NCBI GenBank assembly: GCA_905192745.1 | Contig: CAJJLZ010000002.1 | Location: forward strand, 120,180 to 184,179 | Length of the DNA: 64,000 bases | Reading direction: 5' to 3' | From: an uncultured Oscillospiraceae bacterium | GTDB lineage: Bacteria; Bacillota; Clostridia; Oscillospirales; Acutalibacteraceae | In this document: piece after piece, positions 53,642 through 62,252 of the stretch | Position numbering within the stretch: position 1 is the stretch's first letter | Layout: every line of letters starts with the position of its first letter | Program-made: the position numbers and the translations under genes | The notes under the pieces: generated by a model | Seen by the model: only the letters and a program-made list of their open reading frames with translations | Databases searched by the model: none | Told to the model about the DNA's origin: nothing

Positions 53642-55306
53642 ATGGGGAAACATTGGAAACGGGGAATATGTCTGCTTCTGGCGGTATTCTGTACCGGTAT
53701 GTTCGGATGCCGATCGCCCCAAAAGGAATCGTCCGGCGCGCTCTCCGCCGAAAGCACGACGGCGGGAGAAGGAATACCGGAAAGTTCGGCGTCCGGAAAC
53801 GCAGTATCCGGGAGTGCGGCGCAAAGCGGCCTGCCTTCTGAAACCACGATCACCGGAGAAGCAACCGGCGAAAGGACGACGTACAAAGGAACAACGTCCA
53901 ACGCAGCCACCAACGGCGGCGCCTTTGCCAAAACGACAACATCCCGGAGCACGGCGTCCACAAGCGCGGCCTCCTCTTCTCAACATCCTCAGGAGGGTTC
54001 GAAAGCAACGCTGTCGGGCACCTTTATCCAGTCATGGCTATGCGCCTCCTGGTCGGATGAGCGCTGGGGGCAGGAGCTTTCCATGCTGAAGGAGCTGGGG
54101 ATGCGCTATATCATCCTCGGGGACTCGGCCACCAGAAATACCAACGGAAATTGGTTTTTCTGGTATCCCACCGAAATACAAAGCTTTAACGCCCAGTACA
54201 ATGGGGTCGATGTGATAAAGAACGCTCTTCGGAATTGCCAGAAGTACGGCATGAAGGCATTCGTTGGCGTGGGAATGGACGAAAGATGGTGGAACAACTT
54301 TGTTCGGCAGCCCCGATGGCTGAATTCGTATATCAAACAGAGCGGCCAGATTGCTGAAGAGCTTTACAACAAGTACCACTCCCGGTATCCCGACGCCTTT
54401 TACGGCTGGTACTGGCCGCCGGAAATCTGGAACGATCCGCTGTTCAAAGCCGCTTCGGATTCCCGGAGTGAGAGTATCCGGGTGCTGGCGGAGGCAATGA
54501 GCGCTCTCCGCGATCAATTGACGCGGCTTAACCCGAATATGCCCATGCTGTTCAGTCCCTTTGCCAACACCCATGTCGATAAGGAAACATGGGGTTCTGC
54601 CGGCAAATGGTATAACGGCTGCACATCGGAGGAGTATTACCGGTTCTGGAAGGATTTGATTTCTCAGGTCAGCTTTTTGCCGGAGGATATTCTCTGCCCG
54701 ATGGATTCCATCGGCGGGGGCGGCTGCGAGATGTCGTATCTGGAGGAATGGACCCGCAGCTACAGCCGGGCGGTTATCGATTCCGGCCGGAAAATCAAGC
54801 TTTGGAGCAATTGCGAGACGTTTCAGGGATTGGTTGACGGTTATCCCGCCATCACGATGGATCAGTATTTGCAGCAGATTCGGACGGTATCGAAATACTG
54901 TGATGAGATCGTCTCCTTTTCCTATTCGCACTATTACAGCCCTTACAATGTGTCGGACGGTTTTCACAAGGCCTATTCCTATTATGTGAAACACGGCGGG
55001 CTGGAGAAGCAGAAGCCCTCGGCGCCGACGCAGTTCACTTTCCGCAGAGACGGCGGCAGCGTTTATCTGAGCTGGAACGCCTCCTCCGACAATCTGGGCG
55101 TTGTCGGGTACAACGTGTACCGCAACGGGATACAGATCAGCCGCGTCTATGCACAGCGAAACGATGGAAAGGGATGGATACCGGGTGTCGGTACAACCGC
55201 TGTTGACACAACCGCGGGGAACACCGGAAAATCCATCCAATACGGCGTTTCCGCTTTTGACGCCTCCGGCAACGAGTCGGAGATCGTCACGCTGGTTTGT
55301 TCCTGA
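53642..55306 (+). CDS. DUF4434-FN3 lipoprotein (candidate glycosidase), copy B
   Basis: A 554-residue tandem paralogue of the preceding gene with the same layout. It has a lipobox GMFGC, a much longer Ser/Thr/Ala-rich stalk (about 25-120), DUF4434 opening LSGTFIQSWLCASWSDERW, and a C-terminal FN3 domain. The paired glutamates are E261 (GWYWPPE) and E392 (LWSNCETF). The long stalk would hold the barrel further from the membrane. GGGGGAGAG precedes the ATG. Duplication followed by divergence is the natural explanation. Confidence 0.75.
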   Translation: MGKHWKRGICLLLAVFCTGMFGCRSPQKESSGALSAESTTAGEGIPESSASGNAVSGSAAQSGLPSETTITGEATGERTTYKGTTSNAATNGGAFAKTTTSRSTASTSAASSSQHPQEGSKATLSGTFIQSWLCASWSDERWGQELSMLKELGMRYIILGDSATRNTNGNWFFWYPTEIQSFNAQYNGVDVIKNALRNCQKYGMKAFVGVGMDERWWNNFVRQPRWLNSYIKQSGQIAEELYNKYHSRYPDAFYGWYWPPEIWNDPLFKAASDSRSESIRVLAEAMSALRDQLTRLNPNMPMLFSPFANTHVDKETWGSAGKWYNGCTSEEYYRFWKDLISQVSFLPEDILCPMDSIGGGGCEMSYLEEWTRSYSRAVIDSGRKIKLWSNCETFQGLVDGYPAITMDQYLQQIRTVSKYCDEIVSFSYSHYYSPYNVSDGFHKAYSYYVKHGGLEKQKPSAPTQFTFRRDGGSVYLSWNASSDNLGVVGYNVYRNGIQISRVYAQRNDGKGWIPGVGTTAVDTTAGNTGKSIQYGVSAFDASGNESEIVTLVCS

Positions 55307-55358
55307 AGCATAGAACACTGGAATGCAAATAGTATTTATTGGAAGAGAGGATATGGCA

Positions 55359-56564
55359 ATGAAAGCAAGAAAACTCGTTTCCCTCTGTATGGCGGCCGCG
55401 CTGGGCGCAGTTCTGGCGGCGACGCCGGTATCGGCAGCATCCTCATCCTTTACGCCGAGCGCGTCGAATTTTAAAGCGGTATTCGATTTTGATACCACGC
55501 CGGCGGCTTACACCAACGGCCATAAGCCGGGAACCCGTGCGGATACGGTGGGCGATTCCAAGAGCGAAAAATGCGTCACGGCGGAAGGGATCGGCCTGAC
55601 CTATGATCTGACCATTGATTCGAGTGTTTCTGCCAGAGGGAACGCCCTTCGGCTGGACGTGACGGCGCTGGCGCCCGAGGGCGGCTCGTGGTGCCCGGTT
55701 ATGCTGAATGTCAAGTACGGAACCAATAAGCTGATTGATGCGACCGGCGCCACCGATTTTATTTTCTGGGTGAATACCACCAAGTACAAGGATACCAACG
55801 GTCAGCATATCCAGAAGGGAATCAATCTGTATATTCAGGAAACGGATATCGCCAAGGACGGCAGTCTGACCGATAAGGCGACTGCCTGGAAACCGAAGGC
55901 GGGCAGCAAGGGCGGCTATTATCTGATGGAGGATGGCGCAGGCGGCTGGAAAAAGGTTGAAAACAGCGATTCCGATTTCTGGCTTCCGGTGAATTATCAG
56001 GGATGGATTAAGCTCCCGATTTCGACCTTTGAACATACGGAGTGGAGCACGGATGACAGCGACGGCGTGTTTAACTGCCGCCAGATACAGATTATCCAGC
56101 TCGGCATGGGCAACTATGCCATCCAGAGTGGGGCAACCCTGTATTTTGATGAATTTGGGTTTGCGGGAAGCTTCTCCAGCCCGACGACGACTGCCGTGAA
56201 ACCGGTGGTTACTACGACGACCAAGGCCGGGAACGGCGGAGAGAGCGTCACCACCGCGAATACCGGCGGCGTCACCGGCTCCAGTGCTTCGGAATCCGGC
56301 ACCAGCGGATCGGCGGCTACGGATACCACCGGTTCAGAGACCGGAACGACCGATTCGCTGGCCGGTTCCGCCGGAACCACGACGACGGGGGACTCGAGCA
56401 GCACTTCCGGCAAAGAGACAAAGAATACCAGCCTGTGGTGGGTATGGGTTCTGGCAGCGGCAGCGGTTGTCGCCGCCGGGGTTGTCTGCTTCTACTTCTT
56501 CTATGTGAAGAAGCATCCGGAGTTTCTGAAAAAGCTGTTCCATAAGGATTCCGCGGAAAAATAG
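55359..56564 (+). CDS. Membrane-anchored carbohydrate-binding-like surface protein
   Basis: A 401-residue exported protein. A signal peptide (to about 28) leads into a beta-sandwich (about 35-265) ending LYFDEFGFAGSF, similar in pattern to the protein at 32036. A long Thr/Ser/Gly-rich stretch (about 270-360) spans the wall, and a single membrane helix with a lysine-rich cytoplasmic tail (KKHPEFLKK) anchors it; no LPxTG motif is seen. ATG 55359 suits GAGAGG 8 bases upstream. A likely role is holding the glycan near the DUF4434 lipoproteins. Confidence 0.72.
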   Translation: MKARKLVSLCMAAALGAVLAATPVSAASSSFTPSASNFKAVFDFDTTPAAYTNGHKPGTRADTVGDSKSEKCVTAEGIGLTYDLTIDSSVSARGNALRLDVTALAPEGGSWCPVMLNVKYGTNKLIDATGATDFIFWVNTTKYKDTNGQHIQKGINLYIQETDIAKDGSLTDKATAWKPKAGSKGGYYLMEDGAGGWKKVENSDSDFWLPVNYQGWIKLPISTFEHTEWSTDDSDGVFNCRQIQIIQLGMGNYAIQSGATLYFDEFGFAGSFSSPTTTAVKPVVTTTTKAGNGGESVTTANTGGVTGSSASESGTSGSAATDTTGSETGTTDSLAGSAGTTTTGDSSSTSGKETKNTSLWWVWVLAAAAVVAAGVVCFYFFYVKKHPEFLKKLFHKDSAEK

Positions 56565-56683
56565 GCGGCGGAGCGAAATTCCCTCCGCTGACGCTTCTGT
56601 AGTTTATCGGACAGGCGGCGTTGAAAAGACGGAATGATGAAATTGGTTCGCCGTCCAACACAAAACGGCGGCCGAAGCAATGC

Positions 56684-56723
56684 CGGGCAGACGGCATCCT
56701 TGACGGTGCTGTCTGCCCGTTTT
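56684..56723 (+). terminator. Intrinsic terminator before the SGNH gene
   Basis: CGGGCAGAC and GTCTGCCCG with an inner GCA/TGC pair, then TTTT. It may attenuate transcription into the three cytoplasmic genes that follow. Confidence 0.7.
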
Positions 56724-56817
56724 GCGCCAAAAAGCGATATGCTGCCGCGCTTCTGGCCGTGACTGCGGCCGGCGGACGACGCAGTATTGCGGCAATCGGG
56801 AGAGGAAGGAACAACAG

Positions 56818-57405
56818 ATGAAAAAGGTCCTGCTTTTGGGCGATTCGATCCGTATGGGATATGAGGCCATGGTTGCCGACCTTCTGCGGGAAGAATGCGA
56901 AGTGCGGTACAGCGAGGAAAACGGACGGTTCGCCGCCTATACGCTGTGGCAGGCAAACCAGATGTTCAAGGAATACGGCCGGTTCGATCTGGTGCACTGG
57001 AACAACGGCTACTGGGATATGAATGTGGAGGCGCCGATGACGGAGGCGATGCATCCGCTGGAAGAATACCGGCATTTCCTGCAGCGGATTCTTGCTTTGT
57101 GCCGTCAAAATGCGGATCACGTTATTTTTGCCACGACCACTCCGGTGCTGGAAAAGGGCTCCGCATTCGACGTTGCCCATACCGGATGTTATATTTCCTA
57201 TGACAACGATTGGGTTCGTTCCTATAACCGGACGGCGCGGGAACTGATGGAACAGGAGAACGTGCCGGTGAATGATCTGTACGAGCTGATGCAGTCGAGC
57301 GAAAGTTATTATAAATGCCCGGATAAGCTGCATCTGACGGAGGACGGGTATCGGCTGTGCGCGGAACAGGCGGCGTCAATGATCCGCAAAGAACTGGGCC
57401 TGTGA
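56818..57405 (+). CDS. SGNH/GDSL hydrolase (probable sugar esterase)
   Basis: A 195-residue cytoplasmic hydrolase without signal peptide. Block I is VLLLGDSIRMG with the catalytic Ser, block III is reshaped as WNNGYWDM, and block V DKLHLTEDGY holds the Asp-His pair. Many such proteins in sugar operons remove acetyl groups. AGAGGAAGGA precedes ATG 56818. It starts a trio of cytoplasmic proteins likely to finish breakdown of the imported sugar. Confidence 0.8.
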   Translation: MKKVLLLGDSIRMGYEAMVADLLREECEVRYSEENGRFAAYTLWQANQMFKEYGRFDLVHWNNGYWDMNVEAPMTEAMHPLEEYRHFLQRILALCRQNADHVIFATTTPVLEKGSAFDVAHTGCYISYDNDWVRSYNRTARELMEQENVPVNDLYELMQSSESYYKCPDKLHLTEDGYRLCAEQAASMIRKELGL

Positions 57406-57501
57406 GAAAAACGGACGTCTGGTCCACAAACAGGCCGCCGGCATCTTCGGCGGAAAGCCGGAGAAAGCGACGCCCTGTCAAGGAAAGGAATGATATGAAT
57501 T

Positions 57502-58809
57502 ATGGCATATGAAGGACATACAAACATTTGGTGGCGCTCGGCGGTCCTCAACGAATACGCCGACCTGATGGTGGAATATCAGGCGACAGGCGTGAAGGAG
57601 GTCATGGACGAGATCGACGCGCAGTTGGAGAACGCCATTCAAAAGATTTTGGCGCTTCCGCAGAACGCGGCGCTCCGGAAAAACGAGCCGGACGATCTGG
57701 AAGAGATCCGCGCCCTCCGGCCGGAAGGAAAACGCCGGTTTGCCGGCGGGCTTCCCGACGGGTACGAGGATCGGCTTGCCGGCGCGTTCCTGGGACGGCT
57801 TGCCGGCTGTCTGCTGGGTTCGATTGTCGAAGGATATCCTATTGAGGATATGCAGAGACTGGCGAAAGCAAACGGCGATGCGTTCCCGCCGGTGGATTAC
57901 TGGACCAAGGCGCCCGGAACACCCGGCGCGCTCCGTTACTGGAAGAGTCCGATCGAGGACTATACGCGCGGACAGATGGCGTTTGTCCCGGTGGACGACG
58001 ACATTATGTATACGCTGGAAGGCCTGCTGATTATGGAGGAATACGGACGGGATTTCACCACCGTGGACGTGGGAGAGAGCTGGCTGAAATACGTTCCCTA
58101 CGGTTATACGGCGGAGGACGCCGCGCTGCGCAATCTGAAAAACGGACTCAAAGGGGAAGCGGCGGCTCTCGACCATAATCCCTATCTGCAGTTGATCGGA
58201 GCGGACATCCGGTCCGATCCGTGGGCGTACATGGCGCCGGGGCATCCGGAAAAAGCGGCGGAGTTCGCCTATCGGGACGCGATGCTGACTCACCGCCGCA
58301 ATGGGGTATATGGCGCGATGTATTTTGCGGCGGCGGAATCCATCGCCTTCTGTGTGGATGATCCCATGGAGGCGCTGCGGTTGGCGATGGCGGAAATTCC
58401 GCAGGATTGTCTGCTGGCCCGGTCGCTGCGCTGGGCGTTTGCGGAATGCAAAAATATCCACACCTATCAGGAAGCGCGCGACGCGGTGGATCGGCGGTTT
58501 CCGAACATGCCGATCGCCCACACGCTGAACAACGCCTGCCTGACCGTATTCGGCATCCATCTCGGCGGCACGGATTTCACCAAAGTGATCTCCAATACCG
58601 TGGCGATGGGGCTGGATAACGATTGTACGGCGGCGACCGCCGGCAGCATCGTGGGCGCGGTGATCGGGAAGAATCGTCTTCCGGAGCACTGGTACGCCCC
58701 CTTCCATAACCGGATCTGTTCCTATCTGAACGGCATCGAAGAATTTGCGATCGACGATACGCTGGCCCGCTTTAAAAAGCAGGCTCTCCAGGTGGTCGAA
58801 AGCCGGTAA
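57502..58809 (+). CDS. ADP-ribosylglycohydrolase-family protein
   Basis: A 435-residue cytoplasmic protein. The ADP-ribosylglycohydrolase fold is recognised from AGAFLGRLAGCLLGSIVEG (about 92-110), VDDDIMYTLEGLL (about 165-178) and GLDNDCTAATAGSIVG (about 370-386) followed by RLPEHW. The usual GDxLG aspartate is Cys here, but DDD and DND acidic clusters that could bind Mg remain. This wording differs from true ADP-ribose hydrolases and matches homologues seen in sugar-uptake loci, so an N- or O-glycoside may be the substrate. Confidence 0.75.
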   Translation: MAYEGHTNIWWRSAVLNEYADLMVEYQATGVKEVMDEIDAQLENAIQKILALPQNAALRKNEPDDLEEIRALRPEGKRRFAGGLPDGYEDRLAGAFLGRLAGCLLGSIVEGYPIEDMQRLAKANGDAFPPVDYWTKAPGTPGALRYWKSPIEDYTRGQMAFVPVDDDIMYTLEGLLIMEEYGRDFTTVDVGESWLKYVPYGYTAEDAALRNLKNGLKGEAAALDHNPYLQLIGADIRSDPWAYMAPGHPEKAAEFAYRDAMLTHRRNGVYGAMYFAAAESIAFCVDDPMEALRLAMAEIPQDCLLARSLRWAFAECKNIHTYQEARDAVDRRFPNMPIAHTLNNACLTVFGIHLGGTDFTKVISNTVAMGLDNDCTAATAGSIVGAVIGKNRLPEHWYAPFHNRICSYLNGIEEFAIDDTLARFKKQALQVVESR

Positions 58810-58870
58810 ACCCTTCATCTGAATCTGTGATGCGTAAACACGCATCCGCTAATAGGCAGGGAATGAGTAA

Positions 58871-59923
58871 ATGTATAGTAAAATAAACGCGGATTGCGCA
58901 ATTAAACCGATTAAAGGCAGTTGGTTTTCCATCTACTGGTATGACCGCCGTCACTATTACTGGAACGACGCGTGTATTCATTACACGGACGACCAGTGGA
59001 ACGCGCTGATTAAGGATATGGCCGATCTGGGCATGGAGTATCTTGTGATGTGCAACGTGGCCTCGAACGGCTATGCCGTCTATGATTCCACGGTGCTGCC
59101 GAAATATCCGATGGCGTCGTCCGATCCGCTGGAAGCGGTCATGAAGGCCTGCGATCAGTATGGCATCAAGGTGTTCCTGAACAACGATTACTATCTGGAT
59201 AAAAACTATTTCAGTATCCGGGAGATGTTTACTCCGGAATCCCTGCGCGGACGCTATACGATGCTGGAGGAAGTGGCGGAGAAATACAGCGGCCATTCCA
59301 GCTTTTACGGCTGGTACTGGGCGTGGGAATCTCATCTGGACCCCTATTTTCCGGAGCATTTCATGAAGTATATCAACGACAGTACACAGCGCGCCAGAAC
59401 CCTTACTCCCGGGGCGAAATTCCTGACCGCGCCCTACGGTACCCGCCTTGCCACCAATGACGCGACGTTTGTCCGGCAGGTTGACCAGTTGGATGTGGAT
59501 ATTATCGCCTATCAGGATACGATAGGATGCTACGCCATGGATATCGAGCAGAGCGCGCGGTCGTTTGAGACGCTGCGCAAAGTGCACGATCAGGTACCCC
59601 AGAGAAAGCTGTGGGCCGACGTAGAAACCTTTACCTGGGAAGGAAAGGACAATGTGGCGGAAACGCCGCTGATACCGGCGGAATTCAGTCGTCTGAAAGC
59701 CCAGCTCGCGGCCGTGTCGCCGTATGTGGATGAAATTCTGGTGTTTATTTTTGAAGGGCTTTTCAGCAATCCCAACAGCATTGCCTATACCGGATATGAA
59801 AAGGCCGCGGATTACTATAATCAGTATGTTGCGTGGCTGAAGGAAAATCATCCGGGAATGATGGCCGATCCGGCGCTCGCCTCCCTTTCACAGCCGATTG
59901 CGATGTCTGCGGCAAATCGATAA
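58871..59923 (+). CDS. Cytoplasmic DUF4434 protein (candidate glycosidase), copy C
   Basis: A 350-residue protein with DUF4434 but no signal peptide, lipobox or FN3 domain, opening IKGSWFSIYWYDRRHYYW. E153 in GWYWAWE and E252 in LWADVETF match the paired glutamates of the two lipoprotein copies, so a similar reaction inside the cell is likely, perhaps on imported oligosaccharide. It is the last plus-strand gene before a terminator. Confidence 0.72.
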   Translation: MYSKINADCAIKPIKGSWFSIYWYDRRHYYWNDACIHYTDDQWNALIKDMADLGMEYLVMCNVASNGYAVYDSTVLPKYPMASSDPLEAVMKACDQYGIKVFLNNDYYLDKNYFSIREMFTPESLRGRYTMLEEVAEKYSGHSSFYGWYWAWESHLDPYFPEHFMKYINDSTQRARTLTPGAKFLTAPYGTRLATNDATFVRQVDQLDVDIIAYQDTIGCYAMDIEQSARSFETLRKVHDQVPQRKLWADVETFTWEGKDNVAETPLIPAEFSRLKAQLAAVSPYVDEILVFIFEGLFSNPNSIAYTGYEKAADYYNQYVAWLKENHPGMMADPALASLSQPIAMSAANR

Positions 59924-59942
59924 TCCGTTTTTCTGCGTTATA

Positions 59943-59988
59943 AAAAACCCGCCCATGAGCCCCATATCCGGCTCATGAGCGGGTTTTT
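59943..59988. terminator. Bidirectional terminator at the end of the glycan region
   Basis: A 19-base stem with one mismatch, AAAAACCCGCCCATGAGCC against GGCTCATGAGCGGGTTTTT. T runs occur on both strands, so it also ends the convergent permease gene. Confidence 0.9.
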
Positions 59989-60014
59989 GCTGGATGGACT
60001 CCTTTATGTAAGCG

Positions 60015-61466
60015 CTATTCTGCGTCGGAAGGCGCCGCCGTTTCCTGCTCTTCCTGTTCTGTCGGCTCTTCCCGGGCTTCCGGCGTTTCCCGATGTTCCC
60101 CGATGCTCAGCAGCAAATTCAGCAGGATGCCGAAGATAGCCGCGCCCGCGATACAGGGAATCTGTAATCCGAAGAAGGGGATGTTGCCGTTAAAAGCGTA
60201 ATTGCCGCCGATTCCGATCACCATAATGGAGGCGATGACCGCAATATTTTTGGAAGAGAACATGTCCACTTTTTTGTCGATCATAATGGCAACGCCCTGT
60301 GCGGCGATAGCGCCGAACAGATAAATTTCCAGTCCGCCGATTACCGCCAGCGGAATGCCGTAAATAACCTGAATCAGCGGGGTGAAGAAGCTGACAACCA
60401 TGGCGATGATCGCCGCCGCGGCGAGGACCGGAACGGAAAACACCCGGGTAATCGCCATCGTGCTGATGTTTTCGCCGTAGTTGGTTCCGGCCGGGCCGCC
60501 CACGACGCCGGAAATCATATCGCAGATACCGTCGCCGATCAGATTCCGGTCCAGCATATCGATCAAGCTGTATTTCATCTTTTTGCCCTTTTTTCGGGCA
60601 ACGTCGTTCACATAGATGTCAAGCTGGTACATATGTGCCGTCGATTCGGGGATGGTAGCGATGGCGATAGGCATGATGGCGACGACTGCCGCCAAGGATA
60701 CCTTGGGGAGGGAAAAGGCCGGTATCGCAAAGAGGGAACCGTCGCCCAACTTCCACACGGAGGCTTCCAATGCCGCCGCAGGCATTGCGCGGAACAGATT
60801 GACGCCGCCCACTCCATAAATGATACCGGCAAATACGCAGCCGGTCAGAGCGCCGAGCAACAGGGGAAGCTGTCCCAAAAAGCCCTTGAGATACCGGGAA
60901 TACAGAATCGTTGACAGCAGGGTAACCAGAGCTACCGCGATCCACCAGTTGCTTTCCGCCGAGGAAGCTGTTACATTCGGGATCGCGTCGCTCAGAGCAT
61001 TTCCCGCAAGCGTCAGTCCGATAATCATGGCGACCGGTCCGGTGACGGAAGCCGGCAGGACGGTTTCCACCGCTTTTCGTCCGCAGAAGCGTACCAGCAG
61101 GCCGGCGGCAATGGAGACCAGACCGGACAGAATAATGCCGAACTGGGCGTATTGTATGGCTTCGGTGGGCAGGATCCCGTCGATTTTTTCAAAGCCTTCC
61201 GCGGCGCACATGCTGGCGATTGCCGTCAGGTATGCGAAACTGGAGCCGTAATACAGCGGAATTTTTCTGCCGGTAATCAGAATAAAGCAGAGTGTGGCAA
61301 GGCCGCTTGCAAATATCGTGGTGGATACCTGAAAGCCTGTTACCAGTGCAACCGTGACCGTAGCCGGGAACATAACGATCACCTGTTGGATGGCGTACAA
61401 CAGTAATTTCCCGGCGCTTGGCCGTTCATCCGGCAGATAGCCGATGGCTTGCGTGTGTTTGTTCAT
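60015..61466 (-). CDS. NCS2 xanthine/uracil permease
   Basis: A 483-residue purine/pyrimidine permease with about 14 membrane segments. The region IPLYYGSSFAYLTAI fits NCS2 helix 3, VVGGPAGTNYGENI with GVSG-like spacing fits the conserved helix 10 motif, and the C-terminus is an acidic Glu-rich tail. Start ATG 61466 matches the family N-terminus, but its ribosome site (GAGAGGGG) is 13 bases away; an in-frame ATG at 61523 is the alternative. Substrate (uracil or xanthine) cannot be decided. Minus strand, independent of the glycan genes. Confidence 0.85.
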   Translation of the reverse strand: MNKHTQAIGYLPDERPSAGKLLLYAIQQVIVMFPATVTVALVTGFQVSTTIFASGLATLCFILITGRKIPLYYGSSFAYLTAIASMCAAEGFEKIDGILPTEAIQYAQFGIILSGLVSIAAGLLVRFCGRKAVETVLPASVTGPVAMIIGLTLAGNALSDAIPNVTASSAESNWWIAVALVTLLSTILYSRYLKGFLGQLPLLLGALTGCVFAGIIYGVGGVNLFRAMPAAALEASVWKLGDGSLFAIPAFSLPKVSLAAVVAIMPIAIATIPESTAHMYQLDIYVNDVARKKGKKMKYSLIDMLDRNLIGDGICDMISGVVGGPAGTNYGENISTMAITRVFSVPVLAAAAIIAMVVSFFTPLIQVIYGIPLAVIGGLEIYLFGAIAAQGVAIMIDKKVDMFSSKNIAVIASIMVIGIGGNYAFNGNIPFFGLQIPCIAGAAIFGILLNLLLSIGEHRETPEAREEPTEQEEQETAAPSDAE

Positions 61467-61558
61467 TTGTTCATGACAACCCCTCTCTTTTTGCTTTCTG
61501 ATAAATTCACTGACCGTACTCATACGATTCCGATCATTTTTCAGACTGTGTGCATGAC

Positions 61559-62233
61559 TTATTCGTTCTGAATGTCCTTTTCAAATCGCTCGATATTATC
61601 AATTTTTCCGATTACGCTGATAATATCTCCCTCCCGGAAGCAATATTGAGAAAGGAAATCCACATCCGTGCGATGATCATGTTCTATGGCGATAATGTTG
61701 AGCTTGTACTTCTGACGGGTGTTGGCTTCCTGAATACTGACGCCGATCAGCTTATCGGTCACTTGAATTCTTCGGACTTCAACGTCGCCGTCCAGAGTGA
61801 TCGAGTCCAGAAAATTATCGTATACCATTTTTTTGCCCAGCCGAACCGCCATGTCCCATTCCGGATACACTACGGCGGCCCCCAGCCGTTTCAGTACTTC
61901 TCCATGGATGGGGCTGCTGGCTTTGGCAATTACATGGGGAACCCCGAGATTTAAAACAATCATCGTGGCAAGGATGCTGATGTCCATCTGTTCACCGATA
62001 CAAATCACGACGGTATCGCAATTCTGTATCCCGACCTCTTCCAGCGTCTCCCGCTCCATGGATTCCACTACGAAAGCATAGTCGGTAAACCGCCGCGCCT
62101 CCTTTACCCGGCTGTCGTCCTTGTCGACAGCGATTACTTCCTTTTCGGCTTTGGACAGGCATTCCACCAGGGCCAGCCCAAATCGGCCCAGCCCGATAAT
62201 CCCAAAGGCGGCCGGAGTGATTCGTTTTTTCAT
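61559..62233 (-). CDS. Trk/Ktr potassium uptake RCK subunit
   Basis: A 224-residue cytoplasmic ring protein. The Rossmann motif GIIGLGRFGLALVECL near residues 10-25 and the later VAVDKD-like IAVDKDDSRVKEA define the RCK N-domain; the C-domain (about 140-224) has the RCK_C pattern. It gates the TrkH channel encoded just upstream in response to nucleotide binding; some members also bind c-di-AMP. Its start lies 19 bases after the trkH stop. Confidence 0.92.
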   Translation of the reverse strand: MKKRITPAAFGIIGLGRFGLALVECLSKAEKEVIAVDKDDSRVKEARRFTDYAFVVESMERETLEEVGIQNCDTVVICIGEQMDISILATMIVLNLGVPHVIAKASSPIHGEVLKRLGAAVVYPEWDMAVRLGKKMVYDNFLDSITLDGDVEVRRIQVTDKLIGVSIQEANTRQKYKLNIIAIEHDHRTDVDFLSQYCFREGDIISVIGKIDNIERFEKDIQNE

Positions 62234-62252
62234 AGAAGGTTTCCTTCTTTCT

